Program-made: the position numbers and the translations under genes
Shown here: positions 25,709 through 34,181 of the stretch, in pieces
How the letters are laid out: every line of letters begins with the position of its first letter
Position numbering within the stretch: the stretch's first letter is position 1
The notes under the pieces: model-generated
What the model saw: the letters and a program-made list of their open reading frames with translations, nothing else
Told to the model about the DNA's origin: nothing
Databases searched by the model: none
Assembly (NCBI GenBank): GCA_964617955.1
Contig: CAZTXB010000009.1
Span: 1-64,000 of the forward strand
Origin: JABWCE01 sp964617955
GTDB taxonomy: Bacteria; Bacteroidota; Bacteroidia; NS11-12g; UBA9320
Length of the DNA stretch: 64,000 bases
Direction of reading: 5' to 3'

Positions 25709-26190
25709 TGATGTGCTGTATTGTAATTTTCGGGATGAGAACTTCTATACATTTCGGGCCAATCTACAATTTTATTGGTCTCCTCGTCCAAATCCGAAAT
25801 TTTTAAATCGGCAGAGGCCAATCTCGTGCATCGCATAAGACGGTCGCTGCCAAGGGCTATTCCCTTTATCAATCCGTATTTCTGAATGCACTGTTTGCTA
25901 AAGGCCGAACAACTCACCTGGTATGGACAATTGGCTCCGATTTGTACGCTGATGAATTTTTGATAAATAAAAAGCATGCCGCCCAACGTGAGACTTATCG
26001 GGTTATAACGTATGATGGGGTTACGACTTTTGGCATATAAAAATTCCACCTTTCTTTTGTGTGAATAATGAGGTTCCTCAAAATGACTGGCATTTAAAAT
26101 CTCAATATCCGACTTGGATTGCCCCCGGCTTGAAACTATAAAAAACAAACCGAAAATAATCAGAAGTGCAAAGCGTGTATATATCCTCAT
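25705..26190 (-). CDS. yidD: YidD-domain protein with signal peptide and extensions
   Basis: The YidD core (about 65-130) is recognisable: YQKFIS at 76-81, ANCPYQVSCSAFSKQCIQKYGLIKG with C88, C94 and C101, and DRLMRCTRLAS with C121. Ordinary YidD is about 70-85 residues, cytoplasmic-face amphipathic, and linked to YidC insertion. This one has 161 residues with an N-terminal signal or anchor (residues 1-24, ending SRG-Q) and a 30-residue acidic tail. It overlaps both neighbours by 4 bases. The usual rpmH-rnpA-yidC neighbours are absent, so it may have been redeployed within this envelope cluster. Confidence 0.82.
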   Translation of the reverse strand: MRIYTRFALLIIFGLFFIVSSRGQSKSDIEILNASHFEEPHYSHKRKVEFLYAKSRNPIIRYNPISLTLGGMLFIYQKFISVQIGANCPYQVSCSAFSKQCIQKYGLIKGIALGSDRLMRCTRLASADLKISDLDEETNKIVDWPEMYRSSHPENYNTAHH

Positions 26191-26921
26191 TTTTTAGGCG
26201 TTAAAACTTTGGCATTGCCTGGAATTTGATAGTTCAGGTAGGTTTTATTGACCTCATCGTTGACTTTAACATTCGAATACAGTCTTCTGTTTATGGTGGA
26301 GTCGCCTTTGTTATCGTAATTAAATTCTGTGATGTTAAAGGGTAGGGTGACGTCCTGCACCTGCTTATAATTGGTGTAGTAAGTTTTTTTAATGATGGTT
26401 TTCTGATGGTTATAGAGGGCCATATAAATGGGTTTGTATTTTTCATGAACCAATTCAATTTTGCTTAAACCACTGGTAGCATTCTTATCGGGTACCCAAT
26501 TGGTAATGACCAGGCCATCGCTGATTTTTGTATTCTGTAGTTTGAATCCTGAAGCTTTCAAACCCATGTCCTGACTCTTTCCGGCCAGAAAGTAGTAAAA
26601 GAAACTGTTTTCTGAACTGTAGTCTAATCCATGTATCTGCATAACGGTGTTGGATTTTACGTCGTAAATTTTTAACTCACCATTGGCGTTTGTTATCGTA
26701 ATGGTTTCGGCTGGTTTGCTAAATTTGGTGACCATTACTCCCCCAGATTTTTTATAAAAAACCTCTGCAACCATGGCAACATATTTTCCTTTGTTCAATA
26801 CCTTTCCACTCATATCCATTCCAATGCTCTCTATCGGAATTCTTAGAATTATAGCAGAGGATAGAATGAAAATTAGAAAAAAACAGAAGGAAGCCTTAGC
26901 AAGAGGACTCTTAAAATTCAT
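26187..26921 (-). CDS. LolA-like outer-membrane lipoprotein carrier fold protein
   Basis: The 244-residue protein has an N-terminal hydrophobic signal/anchor (residues 10-28) and then a beta-rich body resembling LolA/LolB-fold proteins: a basic start GKYVAMVAEVFYKKSGGVMVTKFSKP, TITITNANGELKIYDVKSNTVMQ, and a strand-rich C-terminal half. It is the first gene of the cluster with YidD and the two PGMG proteins. A role in moving lipid or lipoprotein through the periplasm is suggested by fold only; I could not confirm it by any invariant motif. Confidence 0.6.
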   Translation of the reverse strand: MNFKSPLAKASFCFFLIFILSSAIILRIPIESIGMDMSGKVLNKGKYVAMVAEVFYKKSGGVMVTKFSKPAETITITNANGELKIYDVKSNTVMQIHGLDYSSENSFFYYFLAGKSQDMGLKASGFKLQNTKISDGLVITNWVPDKNATSGLSKIELVHEKYKPIYMALYNHQKTIIKKTYYTNYKQVQDVTLPFNITEFNYDNKGDSTINRRLYSNVKVNDEVNKTYLNYQIPGNAKVLTPKK

Positions 26922-26970
26922 TGAAGAACTATAAAGGGTGATTGTTTATTCGCCCATTTCCGCTTTAGCA

Positions 26971-27744
26971 TTAATGCCAGCGCTTTGGTTTGGTAATTCG
27001 GTGAATGTATCCAAGTTGAATTTGAATGGCATTGTTTTTCATTACCGGATAATTTTTGGGTATAATTGGATGAGGGACAGCCTTGCCGCTGTTAAAATTG
27101 CCCATCCCCATCAAATAACGTCCATCTACCGTAAGCTTACCTACCTTGCTGATGTTAAAGGAAACGCCGGCACCTAATGCCAAACCAAAGTCGATGCCGT
27201 TGAATTTTTTAATCGCTCCGGAGGTTTTAGGCACGATGGTGGTGGTTTTATTATTGTCTACATCAACATTGTACATACTTACACTTGTTTCAGCATTGTT
27301 GCCAAGCGCATATCCAAAGTAGCCGCCTCCATATAAGTGAATAGAAACCACATTTTCGGAGTAACGATAAGGTATTAATTTTTCTGATTTTATAGGAAAT
27401 TCGATATTTGCGAAAAGAGGTACTTGCAGATAGTCGAATGCATAGATGGTCTCTGTAGTAATGGTTGTTGTTCCGCCGGCGCCGTCATCAAGCTTTTCAA
27501 CTTTTTCAGAAGTGGATCCCATTTGAGAATAAAGTATATCCATTTGAAGACCAAAATTATCGTTGAATCTATACTTTAAGGACGCTCCCCCATTTAATCC
27601 TACTTTCTTAGTAAACGAAGTACTTGGAAAACTGGCACTCACATTCGCTAAGTTTAATCCCACTTTTGCACCTAAATAGAGTTGTGCTTTTGAAACAAAT
27701 GATGCAGATATTGCCAGGGCAATCAAAACCAATTTATTTTTCAT
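26971..27744 (-). CDS. Outer-membrane beta-barrel protein (porin-family type)
   Basis: The 257-residue product has a signal peptide (ending FVSKA-Q) and the Bacteroidota barrel opening LYLGAKVGLNLANVSASF. Alternating strands follow (FGLQMDILYSQMG, LQVPLFANIEFPI, GLALGAGVSFNISKVGKLTVDGRYLMGMGNF), with a C-terminal strand near AIQIQLGYIHRI. It is an outer-membrane barrel of unknown role. It lies 49 bases upstream of the LolA-like gene on the same strand and has a consensus promoter, so it may head that transcription unit. Confidence 0.85.
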   Translation of the reverse strand: MKNKLVLIALAISASFVSKAQLYLGAKVGLNLANVSASFPSTSFTKKVGLNGGASLKYRFNDNFGLQMDILYSQMGSTSEKVEKLDDGAGGTTTITTETIYAFDYLQVPLFANIEFPIKSEKLIPYRYSENVVSIHLYGGGYFGYALGNNAETSVSMYNVDVDNNKTTTIVPKTSGAIKKFNGIDFGLALGAGVSFNISKVGKLTVDGRYLMGMGNFNSGKAVPHPIIPKNYPVMKNNAIQIQLGYIHRITKPKRWH

Positions 27745-27761
27745 AATTTTTATAAAGGTTA

Positions 27762-27792
27762 CAAACCTAATCTTAATTTTAAAGAATGCAAA
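27762..27792 (-). promoter_or_regulatory. Consensus Bacteroidota promoter
   Basis: On the minus strand TTTG (27792-27789), a 19-base spacer and TAGGTTTG (27769-27762) match TTTG-N19-TAnnTTTG exactly. The box is 17 bases before the barrel gene ATG at 27744, giving a short leader. This is the best-formed promoter seen in the window. Confidence 0.75.
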
Positions 27793-27873
27793 ATAATAAA
27801 CGCATTAATACCTAATAAATTGTAAAGAAAAAACTGATTTTTGAGCTTAAGCGGTTTATTGATTGCGGATTGG

Positions 27874-27881
27874 TATTTTTG
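27874..27881 (+). promoter_or_regulatory. Candidate lptB -7 box (TATTTTTG)
   Basis: An exact TAnnTTTG match 70 bases before the lptB ATG; no -33 TTTG at standard spacing. Confidence 0.4.
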
Positions 27882-27951
27882 CAGGTACAAGTCCGGGCTT
27901 GGAATTTAAGACCTTAACCTTAATGCCTCTCTTGGATGTTGAGCCACAATA

Positions 27952-28677
27952 ATGAAACTAAGAGCCGAAAATTTAATTAAGCAATACAAAAGCCGCAAGG
28001 TGGTTAATGACGTTTCCATTGAGGTGAATCAGGGTGAGATTGTGGGATTATTGGGACCTAACGGTGCAGGAAAGACGACGACCTTTTATATGACTGTGGG
28101 CCTTGTTAAGGCCGACCAGGGGCAAATTTTTTTGGATGATAAGGAACTTACCAAGATGCCAATGTATAAACGCGCACAATACGGCATCGGTTACCTCCCG
28201 CAGGAAGCCTCAGTTTTTAGAAACCTCACGGTGGAGGAAAATATATTGGCTATACTTGAAATGACCAAACTCAGCAAAGCCGAACAGAAAGAACGACTTG
28301 AAACCCTCATCGACGAATTTCATTTGAATAAGGTGAGAAAAAATAAAGGAGCAGTATTGTCTGGTGGAGAACGTCGCAGAACTGAAATTGCCCGCGCTTT
28401 GGCCGTAAATCCTAAATTTATTTTACTCGATGAGCCCTTTGCAGGCGTTGATCCCATCGCGGTGGAAGATATTCAGGCCATTGTGAAAAAACTTATCGAT
28501 AAAAATATTGGGGTCTTAATCACCGACCACAATGTTCATGAAACATTAAGCATCACCGATAGGGCTTATTTACTCTTCGAAGGTAAAATATTAAAATCGG
28601 GCACGGCCGAAGAACTGGCAGCTGACGAAGTTGTGAGAAGGGTTTACCTTGGACAAAACTTTGTTCTCAGGCATTAA
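27952..28677 (+). CDS. lptB: LPS export ABC transporter ATP-binding protein LptB
   Basis: The 241-residue ATPase has Walker A GPNGAGKTT near 38-46, the Q loop LPQEASVFRNLTVEENI (the LptB hallmark), signature LSGGERRRTEIARAL near 137-151, Walker B ILLDEPFAGVDPIAVEDI near 157-174 and the H loop ITDHNVHETL. It powers extraction of LPS from the inner membrane with LptFG, passing it to LptC. LptC is encoded 28 kb away in this window. It stands alone here. Confidence 0.95.
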   Translation: MKLRAENLIKQYKSRKVVNDVSIEVNQGEIVGLLGPNGAGKTTTFYMTVGLVKADQGQIFLDDKELTKMPMYKRAQYGIGYLPQEASVFRNLTVEENILAILEMTKLSKAEQKERLETLIDEFHLNKVRKNKGAVLSGGERRRTEIARALAVNPKFILLDEPFAGVDPIAVEDIQAIVKKLIDKNIGVLITDHNVHETLSITDRAYLLFEGKILKSGTAEELAADEVVRRVYLGQNFVLRH

Positions 28678-28805
28678 GACTGAAGGGACAAACGCAACAG
28701 TCGAAATTTTCTTTCCTTCATTTGCACTTAAGAATGAATCCATCGGTATTTAGCACTGAACGACTCACCTAACATTGGTGTACTAAGTTCATCGTATGGG
28801 TATAA

Positions 28806-30143
28806 TTATCGGTCAAACGCCAGTCTCATTCCCTTTTCTTCATCTGCGATACGCGTTCCATCAAATACACGCCGACCATTCACAAAAGTGGAAGAGATGA
28901 CTGAACTAAATGTTCTTCCCTCGAAAGGCGACCAGCCGCACTTGTATAATATGTTCTCCTTGGATACGGTATAATTTGCATTGGGGTCGACAATTACCAA
29001 ATCGGCAAAATAACCCTCCCTTAGATACCCTCTTTCTTTTACCTTAAAGCATTCGGCAGGGGCGTGACTCATTTTTTCAACCATTTTTTCCAGGGTTAAT
29101 TTTCCGTTTTTTACATGTTCTATCATTATTTGAAGAGAACTTTGAACCAATGGGAGTCCTGAAGGCGCATTGGAATACCCTTGTAGTTTTTCATCCAGGG
29201 TATGTGGCGCATGATCGGTGGCAATGATATCGAGCTGATTGTTATGGAGAGCAAGCCACAAGGCATCCTGATCCGACTTGTATTTGATGGCCGGATTGCA
29301 CTTAATTTTATTGCCAAGCTTCGCGTAATCTTCTGCGTCGAACGATAAATGATGCACGCAAACCTCAGAAGTAATTTGCTTTTTACTTATTTCAGATGAG
29401 GCTTCAAACAGCGCAATCTCATCGGCGGTGGTAATGTGTAAAATATGCAACCTGGTACCATATTTGAGCGCCAGATTTTTGGCAAAAGTTGAGGAAATTA
29501 AACAAGCCTCCCGGCTTCTGATTTCCGGATGTTGCATAGCACTTAAGCGGTCGCCGTATTGTTCTGCATAAATGACCTGATTCTTTTTAATCGTTTCTTC
29601 GTCTTCACAATGGGTGGCAATCAACAAAGGGCATTGTGCAAATATATTTTCAAGTACTTCCAGCCTGTCCACCAACATATTTCCTGTCGACGAACCCATA
29701 AATATCTTAAGTCCACATACCTTTTTTGGGTCTGTTCTTAGTATTTCATCGAGATTGTCGTTGGTCGTTCCCATGAAAAAAGAATAGTTGGCCGAAGATG
29801 AATTTTGTGCGATGAGATATTTTTGTTGAAGCAAGTCCTGTGTTACGGCATTAGGTATGGTGTTCGGCATTTCCATAAAAGAGGTGGTGCCTCCGGCCAC
29901 TGCGGCTCTTGACTCGGTATAAATGTTGGCTTTATGGGTGAGTCCGGGCTCTCTGAAATGCACCTGATCGTCGATAACCCCTGGCAACAACCAGCGACCC
30001 TGAGCATCCATTATTTCGTAGTTCCGGTCGCTAATACCCTGCTCGCTAATTTTTTGAATACGTTGGTCTTCGATGAGGAGATCGGCATAAAACGATTTGC
30101 CTTCGTTAACCAAAAGGGCATTCTTAATTAAAATCGGTTTCAT
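28806..30143 (-). CDS. pyrC: Dihydroorotase (class I type)
   Basis: The 445-residue amidohydrolase has most metal and substrate motifs: DDQVHFREPGLTHK at 58-71, EMPNTIPNAV near 112, KIFMGSSTGNMLV, ATHCEDE near 175, LHILHITTADE near 231 and IIATDHAPHTLDEK near 310. It interconverts carbamoyl-aspartate and dihydroorotate in pyrimidine synthesis. The first histidine of the usual D-x-H-x-H is Gln60; I recall the same DDQVHF sequence in the Porphyromonas gingivalis enzyme, so it is likely lineage-typical rather than a defect. No other pyr gene is adjacent. Confidence 0.93.
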   Translation of the reverse strand: MKPILIKNALLVNEGKSFYADLLIEDQRIQKISEQGISDRNYEIMDAQGRWLLPGVIDDQVHFREPGLTHKANIYTESRAAVAGGTTSFMEMPNTIPNAVTQDLLQQKYLIAQNSSSANYSFFMGTTNDNLDEILRTDPKKVCGLKIFMGSSTGNMLVDRLEVLENIFAQCPLLIATHCEDEETIKKNQVIYAEQYGDRLSAMQHPEIRSREACLISSTFAKNLALKYGTRLHILHITTADEIALFEASSEISKKQITSEVCVHHLSFDAEDYAKLGNKIKCNPAIKYKSDQDALWLALHNNQLDIIATDHAPHTLDEKLQGYSNAPSGLPLVQSSLQIMIEHVKNGKLTLEKMVEKMSHAPAECFKVKERGYLREGYFADLVIVDPNANYTVSKENILYKCGWSPFEGRTFSSVISSTFVNGRRVFDGTRIADEEKGMRLAFDR

Positions 30144-30211
30144 TCTTTTTTACAAACCAACATTAAAATATTGGTATTCGCCATTTAAGGAATGATTAAT
30201 TTTGAAAACTT

Positions 30212-30679
30212 ATGACGGAAGCCAACGTTGCCATTGCTAAATTTAATGTGAGGGTTTATGGCATATACGTCCGTGAAAATAAGGTACTCCTGGTCAAAGA
30301 AAAGTTTGAAGGCGTTGAATGTGTTAAATTTCCTGGGGGCGGCGTTGAATTTGGCGAAGGCTTAATCACGGCATTGAAAAGAGAAATGAAGGAAGAACTC
30401 GACACCGATTGCACCGTTGGCGAACATTTTTACACCACAGATTTTTTTCAAAGAAGTGCATTTAAAGAAAATGAGCAGCTCATTTCTGTTTATTTTTGGA
30501 TAAAGGAATTGAACCTCTTGGATGAGTCATTGATTTTTAGAAGCATAGAGGAAGGTAATCCATCAAATCAACTCTTCCATTGGAAAGAGATTTCTGAGCT
30601 AAGTCCTAACGACATGACTTTTCCAGTGGATAAAGCAGTGGTTTCTAAATTGATAATTAGGTTTCAAATGGACTCCTAA
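30212..30679 (+). CDS. Nudix hydrolase
   Basis: The 155-residue protein has a good Nudix box, GGVEFGEGLITALKREMKEEL, near residues 44-64 with the metal-binding REMKEE. It cleaves a nucleoside diphosphate linked to another group; the substrate cannot be told from sequence. It starts with ATG 68 bases from the divergent dihydroorotase gene. The 170 bases before kup contain the kup -7 box. Confidence 0.88.
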   Translation: MTEANVAIAKFNVRVYGIYVRENKVLLVKEKFEGVECVKFPGGGVEFGEGLITALKREMKEELDTDCTVGEHFYTTDFFQRSAFKENEQLISVYFWIKELNLLDESLIFRSIEEGNPSNQLFHWKEISELSPNDMTFPVDKAVVSKLIIRFQMDS

Positions 30680-30749
30680 AAACATAAATCATTGATTTAT
30701 AGAGAATAAAAAATTAAGCAGAATGTGAACAAGGTTATCTCTGTTCAAT

Positions 30750-30757
30750 TATTTTTG
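30750..30757 (+). promoter_or_regulatory. Candidate kup -7 box (TATTTTTG)
   Basis: An exact TAnnTTTG match 95 bases before the kup ATG, with no clear -33 element. Confidence 0.35.
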
Positions 30758-30852
30758 CCCCCTATATTTTTAAATATCCCAAAGTAGTCAATTTTCAAAA
30801 ATTTAATCTTAACAGAAGTTAATCGCGTATATTTAGAAATCGGGAGAATGGA

Positions 30853-32811
30853 ATGAAACAGAATCACGGAGCCCATCACATACCTTTTAATATTGCCGGG
30901 ATTCTTATAGCTATAGGAATCATTTATGGCGATATCGGAACCTCTCCACTGTATGTGTTTAATGCTATTGTTCAGGATAAAATTATTGGGGAACAGCTGG
31001 TATTGGGCGCACTGAGCTGTATTTTCTGGACCCTCACCCTTCAAACGACCTTAAAGTATGTACTGCTAACCCTTACTGCCGATAACAATGGGGAGGGGGG
31101 TATGTTTTCTTTGTATGCCTTAATTAAACGAAGAACAAAGTACATGCTGATTCCGGCCATTATCGGGGGAGGAGCCCTTTTGGCTGAAGGCATTATCACA
31201 CCCCCTATTTCAGTAGCATCTGCTGTTGAAGGTTTGGAATCGAGAATTCCCAACCTGCCTACTATAGAAATCGTAGTGGTCATTTTAAGCTTACTGTTTA
31301 TCATACAGCAGTTTGGCACCACTACGGTGGGAAAATTATTTGCGCCGGTGATGGTGATTTGGTTTTTTATGATTGCCACCCTTGGCACTTTTCAAATTAG
31401 CCAATACAGTGAGGTTATTAAAGCCATTAACCCTGCATATGCCTTGGATTTACTCTCCAAATATCCCGGAGGATTCTTTTTGCTGGGAGGGGTGTTTTTA
31501 TGTACTACGGGTGCAGAAGCCCTCTACAGCGACCTTGGTCACGTGGGTAGAAAAAACATACGCATCAGCTGGATTTTTGTAAAGGCCTGTTTGCTGCTCA
31601 ATTATTTTGGGCAGGGCGCATGGTTAATGCAGCATGCCGGAGAGAAGCTTGAAGGTCGCAGGGTATTTTTTGAAACCATGCCCGAACAATTTTTAATCGT
31701 CGGTGTAGTGATTGCCACCATTGCAGCTATTGTGGCCAGTCAGGCCATGATTACAGGCTCCTTCACCCTCATTAGTGAGGCGATAAGGCTTGGTTTCTGG
31801 CCCAAAATGCGCATCGTTTATACGACCGAAAAGAAAGGCCATATTTTTGTTCCGGCAATCAACTTTTTGCTATGGGTAGGTTGCATGTTTATAGTTTATT
31901 TCTTTCAGCGCTCAGAAAGCATGGAAGCGGCCTATGGAATGGCCATCAATACAGCCATGCCTATGACCACCATGCTGTTTGCGGCTTATATCAGAAAACG
32001 CCTCAAGCTAAAATTAATATGGGTGCTTGCCTACCTGGCTTTGTTTTTGACCATTGAAGGAGCCTTTATGATAGCCAACCTTCAAAAGTTTTATCATGGC
32101 GGTTATGTTACCCTTATTATTATGGCCTGTATTGTAAGCATTATGTTTATTTGGTACAGAGCCCGACAAATCCGAAACCAACTGGTCGAATTTGTGGAAC
32201 TAAAACCTTTTATTCCCATGCTTGAAAAATTGAGCAACGACCATTCGTTCCCAAAATATGCCACCAATTTGGTTTTCTTAACCAGCAGCGACAGGGTGGA
32301 TAGAGTGGAGAAAAAAGTCATTTACTCGATTTTTGAAAATAAACCCAAGCGAGCCGACGTTTATTGGCTCATCCACGTCGATGTTCAGGATCATCCCTAT
32401 ACCTGCGAATACAGCGTTAACCACATCGTGGCGAACGACATTGTTAGAGTCGACTTCAGATTGGGCTTCAGGGTGGAGCAAAAGATTAACATTTTGTTGC
32501 GCAAGGTGATTGAAGACATGATTATTACAAAGGAATTGGATCTTGAAGCAAAATACAGAACTCAATACAGTTTCATAGGAGGCGATTTCAGATATGTCTT
32601 GATCAAGAAAGAGTTTTCTTACGAAAATGAAATGAAATTCTTCGACAAATTGCTGGTGTTTGGCCATTCCGTAATTAAGCATTTGGGACTCTCAGAAGAA
32701 AAAGGCTTTGGTTTAGACCAGGCCATTGTGACTACGGAATCTTATCCTTTGATTTTTAACCGAAAAGTTAAAGAATTTCCGCTTAAAAGGGTAGACAATG
32801 ACCATTCATAA
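30853..32811 (+). CDS. kup: Kup-family potassium transporter
   Basis: The 652-residue protein has the family opening GIIYGDIGTSPLYVFNAI near residue 17, GGMFSLYALIKRR near 82 and about 12 membrane segments to residue 430 (for example GALLAEGIITPPISVASAVEGL and VVIATIAAIVASQAMITGSFTLISEAIRLG). A soluble C-terminal domain follows. Kup carriers import potassium with protons. It overlaps the long reading frame of the next gene, but the likely start of that gene is 70 bases downstream. Confidence 0.95.
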   Translation: MKQNHGAHHIPFNIAGILIAIGIIYGDIGTSPLYVFNAIVQDKIIGEQLVLGALSCIFWTLTLQTTLKYVLLTLTADNNGEGGMFSLYALIKRRTKYMLIPAIIGGGALLAEGIITPPISVASAVEGLESRIPNLPTIEIVVVILSLLFIIQQFGTTTVGKLFAPVMVIWFFMIATLGTFQISQYSEVIKAINPAYALDLLSKYPGGFFLLGGVFLCTTGAEALYSDLGHVGRKNIRISWIFVKACLLLNYFGQGAWLMQHAGEKLEGRRVFFETMPEQFLIVGVVIATIAAIVASQAMITGSFTLISEAIRLGFWPKMRIVYTTEKKGHIFVPAINFLLWVGCMFIVYFFQRSESMEAAYGMAINTAMPMTTMLFAAYIRKRLKLKLIWVLAYLALFLTIEGAFMIANLQKFYHGGYVTLIIMACIVSIMFIWYRARQIRNQLVEFVELKPFIPMLEKLSNDHSFPKYATNLVFLTSSDRVDRVEKKVIYSIFENKPKRADVYWLIHVDVQDHPYTCEYSVNHIVANDIVRVDFRLGFRVEQKINILLRKVIEDMIITKELDLEAKYRTQYSFIGGDFRYVLIKKEFSYENEMKFFDKLLVFGHSVIKHLGLSEEKGFGLDQAIVTTESYPLIFNRKVKEFPLKRVDNDHS

Positions 32812-32881
32812 AATAGAGAGTGGCAAATCAAAATTATCAATTAATCCTCTATTATTGCAACCCGTTTCAGCAAGGTTAAAC

Positions 32882-33565
32882 ATGAGTAGGTATTGCCTGT
32901 TTTTAAAATTTATAGCCTGTTTCTTTTTATTTAATCAGTCGAGTAGGAGCTGTCTGGCCAGCGGATATAAAGATAAACTTGGCAACTACAAGTGGTTTGA
33001 ACAGACCATGGATACGGTTTACACCGATAATTTCAACCACATTTGGTATAAGGTAACCGATAACAAGGAGAAATGGGGCAAGGCCATGATCATTCGTAAT
33101 GCCAATATTTATGCCATGCTCGATCTGGGCTACGATACCATGAAAGTGTTGAGGGATGTTCAGCTTTTAAATGAAAACTCCATTTTATTTACACGGTTTT
33201 CAAAACTGGAAAATTACAAAGAGTACATTTTTTATTGGCATAATGCATTTAATAGCCAAAATTTTACTTTCAGTGCCAGAAAGTCCGAAAGAATATCTCA
33301 AACCAATTTGTCACTAAAGTTTTATTCCACGAAAGCCGGAATGACCAATGCAGCAGCCCTCGGTTTGGTAAAAAAAGGATTTTTCAACCATTTCATGGAA
33401 GCATCGCACGAATTAGGCAAAAAGTACCGTTCAAAGCTCAATAGGAAAAAACTGGAGATCTATGTTAAAAATTATATGCATCTCAACAATGCCATTGAGC
33501 TTCTCAATGAAAAAAAGCTTCAGCAAGACATAATTTTGGAAACAACAACCCTGAGGGAGAACTAA
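32882..33565 (+). CDS. Secreted hypothetical protein, domain unrecognised
   Basis: I choose the ATG at 32882 (227 residues) because it begins a signal peptide (MSRYCLFLKFIACFFLFNQSSRSCLA). The frame is open upstream to 32798 inside kup, but those residues do not resemble a signal. The body is soluble and aromatic-rich (YKWFEQTMDTVYTDNFNHIWYKVTD, EYIFYWHNAFNSQNFTF), with a basic, helical C-terminal end (ELGKKYRSKLNRKKLEIYVKNYMHLNNAIELLNEKK). I do not recognise the family. Its end overlaps the convergent gene by 4 bases. Confidence 0.6.
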   Translation: MSRYCLFLKFIACFFLFNQSSRSCLASGYKDKLGNYKWFEQTMDTVYTDNFNHIWYKVTDNKEKWGKAMIIRNANIYAMLDLGYDTMKVLRDVQLLNENSILFTRFSKLENYKEYIFYWHNAFNSQNFTFSARKSERISQTNLSLKFYSTKAGMTNAAALGLVKKGFFNHFMEASHELGKKYRSKLNRKKLEIYVKNYMHLNNAIELLNEKKLQQDIILETTTLREN

Positions 33566-33999
33566 AAAAAGACAGGCCCGGAACCTGTAAAGGCCAGGAT
33601 AATAAACCCAAAATAGGATGCGCTCGCTGCGATATAGCTGCTCGCCATTCCTGCCCAGAATGAGTTTTTACTGTTTTGATCTTTTTTATCGTTTATCAAT
33701 ACCGTGAACACGCCAACCGGCCAGCAACAAAACCCCCAGGCGAATGAACCCCAATCTACATCGCTGATGTTCATCTCGGGCTTAAGAGCAATCTCCTTGG
33801 TCAAATTCATTTCCTTATAATCCTCTTTTTCTGTAATTTCTTCAAAACAAAATCCCTCAGCTTCAAGAGATAACGATAACTTGTTCAGTTGCTCAAAATC
33901 AGATGAAAGGGCATTTTTATCGTAGTCAAATTCATGTGATTCGGCAAAAAGCAAGGAAGAAATTCCCAGGAATAATAAAGAAATTAGAAGCTGTTTCAT
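33562..33999 (-). CDS. Secreted small membrane protein with CCWPVG hairpin
   Basis: The 145-residue protein has a signal peptide (ending LLFA-E), an acidic linker (DYDKNALSSDFEQLNKLSLSLEAEGF and EEITEKEDYKEMNL) and two hydrophobic segments around WGSFAWGFCCWPVGVFTVLINDKKDQNSKNSFWAGMASSYIAASASYFGFIILAF. The plan (signal, acidic linker, short hairpin with Gly/Cys/Pro turn) recalls the two TM2-like genes at 23-24 kb, though sequence identity is low. Function unknown. Confidence 0.65.
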   Translation of the reverse strand: MKQLLISLLFLGISSLLFAESHEFDYDKNALSSDFEQLNKLSLSLEAEGFCFEEITEKEDYKEMNLTKEIALKPEMNISDVDWGSFAWGFCCWPVGVFTVLINDKKDQNSKNSFWAGMASSYIAASASYFGFIILAFTGSGPVFF

Positions 34000-34165
34000 T
34001 GCAATTATTTTATTACAATTTTAACTGAAATAATACCTATAAGCAAGATGTTTAATCGTCCCTTTTCTCTTTTACAAGTCAAAAGATTTTGTGAGGTAGA
34101 GGTTAATTCTTATTCAAAATTGCTTTCAAAGAGGAATGACAATCACATATTTGCCAAGGGTTTGA

Positions 34166-34173
34166 TATATTTG
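34166..34173 (+). promoter_or_regulatory. Candidate aspS -7 box (TATATTTG)
   Basis: An exact TAnnTTTG match only 8 bases before the aspS ATG, implying a very short leader. Confidence 0.45.
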
Positions 34174-34181
34174 CGGCTCAT

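Noticed and set aside
28678..28805. lptB-dihydroorotase spacer as a terminator pair
   Set aside because: No stem of more than five or six pairs and no T tract could be found.
33570..33600. Short hairpin (ACAGG/CCTGT) at the end of the 32882 gene as a terminator
   Set aside because: Only five pairs and no T tract; it lies inside the coding sequence of the convergent gene.
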